Source: Endomicrobium sp.
Lineage (GTDB): Bacteria > Elusimicrobiota > Endomicrobiia > Endomicrobiales > Endomicrobiaceae
DNA length: 6,409 nt
Direction: 5' to 3'
NCBI GenBank assembly: GCA_031264425.1
Contig: JAISDY010000093.1
Coordinates: 1-6,409 of the forward strand
Positions 1 to 6,133 of the stretch are shown here, piece after piece (within the stretch, counting starts at the first letter, position 1; the number at the start of each line of letters is the position of its first letter). The notes beneath the pieces were generated by a model. That model saw nothing but the letters and a program-made list of their open reading frames with translations, did no database searches and was not told the origin of the DNA. A program made the position numbers and the translations under genes.

Positions 1-1994
1 CTTTTTAAAAATTTTACGTTTCTTTTAGAAGTGTATTTATCTCTACCGCCAATAAGCAGAACTCTTGTCTCAAAATTATTATCAAAAAAATAAGAACCAT
101 AGCAGCCGACATTATATCCATTTATATCAACTTCGTCGTCGTTCTGACTGGAATTAGAATCAACAGAGCCAACGGTTATACCAAAAACATGAGCATCCTC
201 TTTTAATGTGTCAAAACCTGCTTGAAAACCTTTCTGAGATGATTTAAAGTCGCCCTGAGAATTATTGTCACCTTTGCATAAATTATTTGAGTTATACCAA
301 TGCCACCATATATTTCTCTTGCTTAATGCGCCATCGTTTGAGAAATAACTTCTTTCAAGTCTTGATAAAATATTATTTCTTACGGCATTTAACGCCGGAA
401 CTGTAATCGCATTAGCGTAAACACATCCTGAAAGATCGTTCAAAGCGGTTTTTATGTTTACAATAGTATCCTTAGAGTGCGGATTTATTTTATCTATCGT
501 ATCAATTATAAAAAATAAATCGCCTACCGCGTCTCCATAATCACTGTCCAAAGCAAAAGCCACGCTGCGTTCATTGTCTGATAAACCGTCAACGCTGCTT
601 AATTGATCAACTTGAAGCGTCAAATTAACTTCATACCACAAGTCTTGATTTCCACCAGCGCCATAATCAATGACAGAATGAACCCTAGTTATAGAATTAC
701 CTTCAGAATTAGTATTGTCAAAACTGATAGAGCCATTACCGCTAACGCCAGCACTTGTTGCCACAATTATATTGTATGTTACGCTTCCAGAATAAACACC
801 TGAAAGTACAGCTTTGATCTTACTGCCATCCATTTGTGCCCTATTGTCAACAATTATCTTGTCTGAAAATTTATTTTCCAAATTTATGTCGTAACATATG
901 GAAGCTGAGGAAGTTAAATTGTAAAATCTCAACTCGTTTGAGCTTTGAGTTCTCATATTTATAAAGACGCCCGTCGCAAAGTAAACCTCTGTACCATAAA
1001 AAGTTGATCCTTCGCCAAAATTCAGAACGCCTTCATAAACATTAAATGTTTTAAGATTAAAATCACCGTTAAAAACAAGAGTTCCCTTTCCAGTTTTATT
1101 AACAATGGTATTACTAGCGTCACATAATATTCCGCCGTCAAGAGTTATTGTTCTGGAAACAGCCGCATCAAAGGTTAAAGTATTTCCTCCCCGTATGTAT
1201 ATGTCGTTTCTTATATAAGCACCGAGATCATTTTGCATTGTATTGCCGGAAAATGACACATCTTTTGTTACAGCTTTAATAGTTGAAGTATTTCCTCCGT
1301 CTAGGAGTATTGCGCCGCCTAATCTGCTGGCTTTATTATTAACAAAATATGCTCCGTCATTTAAACTAACGTCCTTTGAATATACTGCTCCTCCCAAAGG
1401 CGCCTCATTGCTTTCTGCCACAACGTAAGAATTAAAAACCACGCTTCCCGAAGAACAATAAACGGCTCCGCCAGCTCCGCTTAAAGCGACATTTTCTTTA
1501 AATATTACATTGTCCGTAAAAGTTAGGGTCCCCGAAGATAAAAACACGACTCCACCGAAGCCTTCGCTGGCAGTATTTTGTATAAAAGACGCTTTCCCGT
1601 TTAATGTGAAATCCTTTCCGGGAACGCAAATTGCAGCGCCACCTTTAAAAGAGCTTTCTTTATACATACCGCCTTTTAAAACTAAACCGTCTATAGTTAA
1701 AGATGTATTCAAAGAATTTTCAGGAAGAGAAAAAAAGTTATTGTTTTTGTTTGCGGTAAGAGTTCTTATTATATTGGAATTGTTGGTAGAAAGTTTTTCA
1801 CCTGATTGAAGAGCAACTGATGTTGACAGAAAAAAATCACCATAGAAAATACCCGGGGTGTCGGCATTAAGAGCCGCCCAATTAGCAGGATTATCCACAT
1901 CTGCTTGTGTTTTAAAATCTACAGCGTACAGAAACGCTGTAATGCAAAAGAAAAAGCAAATAATAAATAATACTATTACTTTTAACTTTTTCAT
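1..1994 (-). CDS. Autotransporter (type Va) with Pmp-like GGA/FxxN passenger repeats; 3' end outside window
   Basis: Reading the minus strand from ATG at 1994 gives 664 codons with no stop, and the frame leaves the window at base 1. Residues 1-24 form a signal peptide (MKKLK, a long hydrophobic run, probable cleavage after LYA). The passenger (about 25-555) is rich in Asn, Ser, Thr and Gly and looks like a right-handed beta-helix. Residues 118-251 alternate GGA-type motifs (GGAA 118, GGVV 147, GGAV 175, GGAV 201, GGAI 226) with FxxN motifs (FIQN 137, FTDN 159, FKEN 165, FVNN 217, FSGN 248), as in chlamydial polymorphic membrane proteins. Residues 302-327 (GKGTLVFNG ... EGVLNFG) resemble a PATR passenger repeat. 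From about 561 (NIWWHWY) the pattern is that of the autotransporter beta-barrel: KGFQAGFDTL, then VFGITVGS, then YNVGCYGSYFF. About 104 barrel residues are visible, so roughly 150-200 are probably missing. By family role it should be exported by Sec and inserted in the outer membrane, displaying a surface adhesin or structural protein; its ligand is unknown. An in-frame TAG directly precedes the ATG, so no longer start is possible. Confidence 0.88.
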   Translation of the reverse strand, partial: MKKLKVIVLFIICFFFCITAFLYAVDFKTQADVDNPANWAALNADTPGIFYGDFFLSTSVALQSGEKLSTNNSNIIRTLTANKNNNFFSLPENSLNTSLTIDGLVLKGGMYKESSFKGGAAICVPGKDFTLNGKASFIQNTASEGFGGVVFLSSGTLTFTDNVIFKENVALSGAGGAVYCSSGSVVFNSYVVAESNEAPLGGAVYSKDVSLNDGAYFVNNKASRLGGAILLDGGNTSTIKAVTKDVSFSGNTMQNDLGAYIRNDIYIRGGNTLTFDAAVSRTITLDGGILCDASNTIVNKTGKGTLVFNGDFNLKTFNVYEGVLNFGEGSTFYGTEVYFATGVFINMRTQSSNELRFYNLTSSASICYDINLENKFSDKIIVDNRAQMDGSKIKAVLSGVYSGSVTYNIIVATSAGVSGNGSISFDNTNSEGNSITRVHSVIDYGAGGNQDLWYEVNLTLQVDQLSSVDGLSDNERSVAFALDSDYGDAVGDLFFIIDTIDKINPHSKDTIVNIKTALNDLSGCVYANAITVPALNAVRNNILSRLERSYFSNDGALSKRNIWWHWYNSNNLCKGDNNSQGDFKSSQKGFQAGFDTLKEDAHVFGITVGSVDSNSSQNDDEVDINGYNVGCYGSYFFDNNFETRVLLIGGRDKYTSKRNVKFLK
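1242..1643 (-). repeat. Degenerate GGA[A/V/I] / FxxN protein repeats within the autotransporter passenger
   Basis: Codons 118-251 of the autotransporter carry five GGA-like and five FxxN tetrapeptides, mostly alternating at about 22-30 residues, which suits rungs of a beta-helix. The repeats are visible in the protein but badly diverged in DNA. The clearest DNA trace is a 13-bp direct repeat encoding GGNT, at 1286-1298 and again just outside this span at 1178-1190, 108 bp (36 codons) apart and in frame. This is an ancient domain repeat, not a recent tandem duplication. Confidence 0.7.
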
Positions 1995-2064
1995 CTAATA
2001 GGATTTTATATAATACTTTAAGATGTGTAAATAGGGATAGTCAACTTATTAAGCTGCCTTAAAA
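1995..2064. other. 70-bp intergenic gap, FtsB-like gene to autotransporter
   Basis: This is the only sizeable gap in the window. It holds the promoter-like pair at 2031-2003 and a short inverted repeat, TTAAG-N4-CTTAA (2049-2062). The repeat is too weak and lacks a following U-tract on the minus strand, so it is not called a terminator. Read-through from the upstream gene cluster is therefore possible. Confidence 0.5.
2003..2031 (-). promoter_or_regulatory. Probable sigma-70-like promoter for the autotransporter gene
   Basis: On the minus strand TTTACA (2031-2026) is followed, after exactly 17 bases, by TAAAAT (2008-2003). This lies in the 70-bp gap between the FtsB-like gene and the autotransporter, the widest gap in the window. 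Transcription would be expected to start around 1996-1998, only a few bases before the ATG at 1994, giving a leaderless or nearly leaderless mRNA. The absence of a Shine-Dalgarno sequence before that ATG agrees with this. In DNA this AT-rich a match could arise by chance. Confidence 0.4.
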
Positions 2065-2328
2065 TTATTCATTAAATCTGTATTCTATTTCGTCTGACGC
2101 CGCAACGTTTAATTCGCCGCGTACCATTCTTTCTAAATAAGAAGGCTCATTTTCAAAATAATATATTCTTTTTTTAAGCAATTCGTTTTTATATTGAGCG
2201 TATTTAATGCTTCTATTTAATTTATCTATCTCAAAACATCGTCTAACAAGCGTCCTATTTCCTTCATTAAAAATCAAAATTAAGAGTAAAACTAGCAATA
2301 TAATATAACGAATTTTTATTTTTTTCAT
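2065..2328 (-). CDS. FtsB/DivIC-like septum formation initiator family protein
   Basis: This is an 87-residue bitopic membrane protein. It has a basic N-terminus (KKIKIR), a single transmembrane helix at about residues 8-20, a predicted coiled coil at about 28-58 rich in Leu, Ile, Lys and Glu, and a C-terminal segment (EPSYLERMVRGELN, 61-74, then DEIEYRF, 79-85). That order and the tail pattern (acidic residue, YLE, R, E-L, then E-I-x-Y) are typical of the FtsB/DivIC family, whose members pair with FtsL and FtsQ/DivIB in the divisome and act at the periplasmic side of the septum. The length is normal for the family. The gene starts 25 bp after lptE with no recognisable Shine-Dalgarno; the leader is A-rich instead. 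It is last in the tight gene cluster. FtsL, or an unrelated small coiled-coil membrane protein, is an alternative because the family is short and diverged. Confidence 0.7.
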   Translation of the reverse strand: MKKIKIRYIILLVLLLILIFNEGNRTLVRRCFEIDKLNRSIKYAQYKNELLKKRIYYFENEPSYLERMVRGELNVAASDEIEYRFNE

Positions 2329-2353
2329 AGTTTTTTTGTAACAATATGTTTAA

Positions 2354-2935
2354 TTATTGCGCGGGAACTTTTTTTTCTGACATGCTGGTTGCGGAGCCAA
2401 AACCTTTAATAACCCTTCTTACAATATTTCTAGACATCTTAATCCAAACAATTTGTCTTACCTCTTCCTCACTCATTCCGTCGCCTATAGAGTCTTCTCC
2501 GGTTGGTCTTCTATTTATATCGCGATAAATTTGTATTCCTTCCATATTTGGCTCAGTCCATAGAGTTACGTTATTGTCATTATCAACCAATGAAACGCTT
2601 GCAATAATCCACATTTTGTATTGTTCCGCGACATTGTTTACATCATAAGTAAGCGGCTGCAAAATGTATCTCTTAATTGTCACTGTAAGAACTCCGTCCG
2701 CATCTTCTTCTTTGTTTACTAAAGACAAACGCCCGCTGTTAATTATTTCTTCTATAACTTCGTTTGTAAATTTTGATTCTATCCCAAATTGATTGGTATT
2801 ATTCCCAAAAGGTTTAACGTAAACTTTTTTAATATGTTCTGGCAAGAGTTGGACTGCCGGCTCATATGGAGATGTGCATGAACTGAGACTTATAAACAAA
2901 ACAGCCGCAAATAAATAGGCAATAATTTTTTTCAC
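2354..2935 (-). CDS. lptE: LptE-like LPS-assembly outer-membrane lipoprotein
   Basis: The 193-residue product begins with a lipoprotein signal: MKK, a hydrophobic stretch, and the lipobox LSSC with the acylated Cys at residue 20. The residue after Cys is Thr, which suits outer-membrane sorting. The mature part follows the LptE pattern: a strand IKKVYVKPFGNNT (35-47), a helix with FTNEVIEEI (56-64), DADGVLTVTIKRY (78-90), and a long strand with LVDNDNNVTLW (116-126). By family knowledge LptE plugs the LptD barrel and helps insert lipopolysaccharide into the outer leaflet. The GTG start at 2935 is supported by GGAGG (2944-2940) and by the signal peptide that follows directly. The gene lies 13 bp after leuS; leuS-lptE adjacency is also known in gammaproteobacteria such as Escherichia coli. 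The last 15 or so residues are hydrophilic and probably disordered. The family is weakly conserved, so the call rests on fold pattern, lipobox and neighbour. Confidence 0.78.
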   Translation of the reverse strand: MKKIIAYLFAAVLFISLSSCTSPYEPAVQLLPEHIKKVYVKPFGNNTNQFGIESKFTNEVIEEIINSGRLSLVNKEEDADGVLTVTIKRYILQPLTYDVNNVAEQYKMWIIASVSLVDNDNNVTLWTEPNMEGIQIYRDINRRPTGEDSIGDGMSEEEVRQIVWIKMSRNIVRRVIKGFGSATSMSEKKVPAQ

Positions 2936-2939
2936 AGAG

Positions 2940-2944
2940 CCTCC
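2940..2944 (-). promoter_or_regulatory. Shine-Dalgarno sequence of lptE (decides the GTG start)
   Basis: GGAGG on the minus strand lies 4 bases before the GTG at 2935 and just after the leuS stop codon (2951-2949). An ATG at 2946-2944 overlaps this site but is out of frame with lptE, so GTG is the start. The spacing suggests translational coupling to leuS. Confidence 0.75.
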
Positions 2945-2948
2945 ATAA

Positions 2949-5387
2949 TTACTTTATTACTATAGTAACTATCTTATTTTTAACGTATATAAATTTAACC
3001 ACCTGTTTATCTTTCAAATAAGCCGATATTTTCTCGTCTGAGTTTACGGCTTTCTTTACTTCGTCTTCAGGCACATCAGCAGAAACGGTTATTCTCCCTT
3101 TTAATTTTCCATTTATTTGTATAGGAATTTCAATAGAAGATTCTTTGATCATACTTTCATCAAAAACAGGCCATGCATGAATTGAGACACATTCATTATT
3201 TCCAAGTTTTTCCCAAATTTCTTCGCATAAATGAGGAGTAATAGGAGCAAGCAGTAATATCAATGTCTTATATACTTCCAACGATACTCCGTCGTCATTA
3301 GAATGATATTTATAGGAATATAATTCGTTCACAAGCTCCATGATTGATGAAATCGCAGTATTAAACTGAAATTCTTTTTCAATATCGGACGTAACTTTTT
3401 TTACGGTCTTATGCATAGTTCTCAAAATATCGTCTTTATCCTTTTGAGAAGCGGCAGCTACAGACTTTGTGTTTACAACGTCAAAAAGACGCCATACTCT
3501 GTTTACAAATCTCCAACATCCTTCTATTCCATCGGAAGACCAATCAAGCTGTTTCTGAGGAGGCGCCGCAAAAAGAATAAACAATCTTGCCGTATCGGCT
3601 CCGTACTTTGGAAGTATTTCGTCAGGACTTACAACGTTTCCTTTAGATTTTGACATTGCGCTACCGCCGAGAGTTACCATTCCCTGAGTTAGCAAATTCG
3701 TAAAAGGTTCATCGTATTTTACAAGACCTAAGTCTCTCATGACTTTAAACCAAAAACGGGCGTATATCAAGTGCATGCAAGCGTGTTCTATTCCGCCGAT
3801 ATACTGATTTACAGACATCCAATAATTTGCTTTTAGACTGTCAAAAGGAGCAGTGTCATTGTGTGGGTCACAATATCGCGCATAGTACCACGAAGAGTCA
3901 ACAAAAGTATCCATCGTGTCGGTTTCTCTTCTTGCGTCTTTGCCACATTTTGGGCATTTAACATTTACAAATGTCTTACTTGTCTTTAAAGGAGACTCCC
4001 CTGCTCCTGTGAATTCTACGTCTTCAGGGAGCAGAACGGGCAGCTCTTTTTCAGAAACGGGGACAATGCCGCACTGATCACAATGAATCATCGGTATAGG
4101 AGCGCCCCAATATCTCTGTCTTGAAACCAACCAGTCTTTAAGTTTAAAATTTACAGTCTTTTTTCCAAATCCTTGTTTTTCAATCCAGCTTGAAACAGCG
4201 TCAAAAGCGTCAGCAGATTTAACTCCAGAAAACTCCCCGGAATTTACAAGAATACTCTCGTCTTCATAAGCATGTTTGCTTACGTCGGAATTATTGCCTT
4301 TTATTACTTCTATTATAGGAACGTCAAACTTTTTAGCGAACTCCCAATCTCTTTGGTCGTGAGCAGGCACAGCCATAATAGCGCCCGTGCCGTACCCCGT
4401 TAAAACGTAATCTGCTGTAAAAATAGGTATTTCTTTCCTCGTGGCGGGGTTTAACGCATATATGCCTTCCAGCATTATTCCTGTTTTTTCTTTGCTTGAC
4501 GCCCTTTCTATATTTGATTTTCTGCCGCTTGCAAGAATATATTGTGCGACTTGTTCATAATTTTTAATTTTAGATTTCAACTCGTTGATTATTTCATGTT
4601 CGGGAGCCACAACCATAAAAGTCACGCCAAAGATTGTATCAGGGCGCGTAGTAAATATTTTTAAATTTTTATCAGAGCCTGAGATTTTAAAATCTATCTC
4701 GGCTCCGTAAGATTTGCCTATCCAATTTTTCTGCATTGATAAAACTTGCTCCGACCATCCGCTGAGTTGCTTGTGTCCTTCCAAAAGCTCGTCCGCATAA
4801 TCTGTGATTTTTATAAACCACTGTTCCAAGTCTCTATGCTCGGTATGGCTGCCGCATCTCCAACATACGCCGTTTGAAACCTGCTCGTTTGCAAGAACCG
4901 TTTGACATGACGGACACCAATTAACATTAGCGCTCTTTCTAAACACTAAACCTTTTTCCCACATCTTTATAAAAAACCACTGAGTCCATTTGTAATATTC
5001 GGGATCGCACGTTGCGGTTTCTCTGCTCCAGTCGTAGGAAAACCCTAAAGATTTCAACTGTTCTCTCATACGGTTGATATTTTGCTTGGTCCATTTTGCA
5101 GGATGTATTTTATTTTTAATCGCCGCATTTTCAGCAGGAAGACCAAAAGCGTCCCAGCCTGCCGTATATAAAACATTTTCACCCTTCATTCTGTGAAAAC
5201 GAGCGTAAACATCGCCTATGCTATAATTGCGGACATGTCCCATATGCAGATTGCCCGAAGGATAAGGCAACATTTCCAAACAATAATACTTTTCTTTTTT
5301 AGAGTCTTCTTTAGTCTCAAATATTTTGCTTTCAGACCATTTCTTTTGCCACTTTTTTTCCACTTCCAAATGATTATATTCTGTCAC
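2949..5387 (-). CDS. leuS: Leucyl-tRNA synthetase
   Basis: This 812-residue class Ia synthetase joins leucine to tRNA-Leu in the cytoplasm and edits misacylated products. The ATP-binding HIGH motif appears as HMGH (48-51) after PYPSGNL. A zinc knuckle has Cys158, Cys161, Cys175 and Cys178, and a second Cys set lies at 436/439 and 478/481. The CP1 editing domain is intact: the threonine-rich TTRPDTIFG (246-254), then GTGAIMAVPAHDQRD (333-347) with the conserved Asp347. The KMSKS loop reads AMSKSKG (577-583), with Ala at the first lysine and the second lysine (580) kept. Only about 10 residues separate LLTQGMV (565-571) from this loop, so the leucine-specific domain inserted there in E. coli LeuRS is missing. 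An anticodon-binding domain follows, and a small C-terminal domain begins near IPIQINGKLKGR. Length is normal for a form without that insertion. The GTG start sits 11 bp after tlyA and is supported by GGGGAG. Confidence 0.98.
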   Translation of the reverse strand: MTEYNHLEVEKKWQKKWSESKIFETKEDSKKEKYYCLEMLPYPSGNLHMGHVRNYSIGDVYARFHRMKGENVLYTAGWDAFGLPAENAAIKNKIHPAKWTKQNINRMREQLKSLGFSYDWSRETATCDPEYYKWTQWFFIKMWEKGLVFRKSANVNWCPSCQTVLANEQVSNGVCWRCGSHTEHRDLEQWFIKITDYADELLEGHKQLSGWSEQVLSMQKNWIGKSYGAEIDFKISGSDKNLKIFTTRPDTIFGVTFMVVAPEHEIINELKSKIKNYEQVAQYILASGRKSNIERASSKEKTGIMLEGIYALNPATRKEIPIFTADYVLTGYGTGAIMAVPAHDQRDWEFAKKFDVPIIEVIKGNNSDVSKHAYEDESILVNSGEFSGVKSADAFDAVSSWIEKQGFGKKTVNFKLKDWLVSRQRYWGAPIPMIHCDQCGIVPVSEKELPVLLPEDVEFTGAGESPLKTSKTFVNVKCPKCGKDARRETDTMDTFVDSSWYYARYCDPHNDTAPFDSLKANYWMSVNQYIGGIEHACMHLIYARFWFKVMRDLGLVKYDEPFTNLLTQGMVTLGGSAMSKSKGNVVSPDEILPKYGADTARLFILFAAPPQKQLDWSSDGIEGCWRFVNRVWRLFDVVNTKSVAAASQKDKDDILRTMHKTVKKVTSDIEKEFQFNTAISSIMELVNELYSYKYHSNDDGVSLEVYKTLILLLAPITPHLCEEIWEKLGNNECVSIHAWPVFDESMIKESSIEIPIQINGKLKGRITVSADVPEDEVKKAVNSDEKISAYLKDKQVVKFIYVKNKIVTIVIK

Positions 5388-5391
5388 GTTT

Positions 5392-5397
5392 CTCCCC
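5392..5397 (-). promoter_or_regulatory. Shine-Dalgarno sequence of leuS (decides the GTG start)
   Basis: GGGGAG on the minus strand lies 4 bases before the GTG at 5387 and one base after the tlyA stop codon (5401-5399). No better in-frame start with a ribosome site is seen, and the protein from this GTG begins with the expected N-terminal pattern, aromatic Tyr followed by EKKWQKKW. Confidence 0.72.
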
Positions 5398-5398
5398 T

Positions 5399-6133
5399 TT
5401 ACTTTTCTAGTAAAACAAAATGTTCCAGATTTCCTTTGGGTCCTTTAAGTTCTGAGTCAACTTCAGAAATTATCTTAAAGCCCAAGTTTAAAGCAAAATT
5501 TTTAATTTTACTTATAGCTTTTTGCCTCAACTTTTCATCCCTTACGACGCCTTTCTTTATCTCCGAAGGGTCAAGTTCAAATTGAGGTTTTATCATAGCT
5601 AAAACAGAGCCGTTTTCACAAATGGTTTTATATACCGTTGGCAAAATCTTATCAAGCGAAATAAAAGAAACGTCTATAGTCGTAAAATCTACTTTGTCTT
5701 TTAACAAAGCGTCGGCAAAATATCTAAAATTGACGTTTTCTATATTTATTACTCTTTTATCATTTCTTAATTTATAATGAAGCTGCCCGGAACCGACGTC
5801 AACAGAATAAACTTTAACAGCTCCCTTTTGAAGCATGCAATCTGTAAAACCGCCCGTTGACGCCCCTATATCAAGGCAAATATATCCTTTAATGTCAATA
5901 TTTAAAGCCCTCAAAGCCGATTCTAATTTTAGTCCGCCTCTGGAAACATAAGGATTTATATTTTTTATTTCAATTATATCTTCGTCGGCGACCAATACGC
6001 TCGGTTTGTACTGAACTTGATTATTTACAAAAACACTGCCGCCCATTATAAAGGCTTGGGCTTTGGTTCTTGTTTCCGCAAAGCCTTTTTCAAACACTAA
6101 AATATCTAAACGTTTCTTCTTAGTTTTTTCCAT
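5399..6133 (-). CDS. tlyA: TlyA family rRNA (cytidine-2'-O)-methyltransferase
   Basis: From the ATG at 6133 the product has 244 residues. An N-terminal S4 RNA-binding domain (about 8-60, RLDILVFEKGFAETR then IMGGSVFVN) is followed by an FtsJ/RrmJ-like Rossmann methyltransferase. The SAM-binding loop is DIGASTGGFTDC (88-99). The 2'-O-methyltransferase tetrad K-D-K-E is visible as Lys69 in RGGLK, Asp154 in DVSF, Lys182 in IKPQF and Glu237 in GNLEHF, nearly at the positions known for Mycobacterium tuberculosis TlyA. Characterised TlyA enzymes methylate C1920 of 23S rRNA, and in some species also C1409 of 16S rRNA, which makes ribosomes sensitive to capreomycin. The older label 'hemolysin' is not supported by the sequence. 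The tetrapeptide linking the two domains, RxWV in the mycobacterial enzyme, is NPYV here. The gene overlaps the end of dxs by 14 bp. An in-frame TTG at 6139 would add two residues; neither start has a clear Shine-Dalgarno, and ATG is preferred. Confidence 0.94.
   Translation of the reverse strand: MEKTKKKRLDILVFEKGFAETRTKAQAFIMGGSVFVNNQVQYKPSVLVADEDIIEIKNINPYVSRGGLKLESALRALNIDIKGYICLDIGASTGGFTDCMLQKGAVKVYSVDVGSGQLHYKLRNDKRVINIENVNFRYFADALLKDKVDFTTIDVSFISLDKILPTVYKTICENGSVLAMIKPQFELDPSEIKKGVVRDEKLRQKAISKIKNFALNLGFKIISEVDSELKGPKGNLEHFVLLEK

Noticed and set aside
603..1809. Several short forward-strand open frames (for example 603-803, 1243-1428, 1510-1809)
   Set aside because: They lie antisense to the continuous autotransporter frame, have no ribosome sites and give no recognisable protein; they are shadows of the minus-strand gene.
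1944..1994. Possible lipobox at Cys13 or Cys17 of the autotransporter signal
   Set aside because: The residues before each Cys (FII and FFF) do not fit the lipobox, and LYA gives an ordinary signal peptidase I site.
2049..2062. Inverted repeat TTAAG-N4-CTTAA considered as a terminator after the FtsB-like gene
   Set aside because: The stem is 5 bp and mostly A-T, and no U-run follows on the minus strand; too weak to terminate.
2346..2528. Forward-strand open frame opposite the end of lptE
   Set aside because: It overlaps the conserved C-terminal half of lptE on the other strand and has no ribosome site.
3411..5585. Forward-strand open frames opposite leuS and tlyA (3411-3653, 5193-5585)
   Set aside because: Both are antisense to clearly recognised conserved genes, and their predicted products have no family pattern.
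5399..6133. Hemolysin annotation for TlyA
   Set aside because: The S4 domain, SAM loop and K-D-K-E tetrad show an rRNA methyltransferase; nothing in the sequence suggests a pore-forming toxin.
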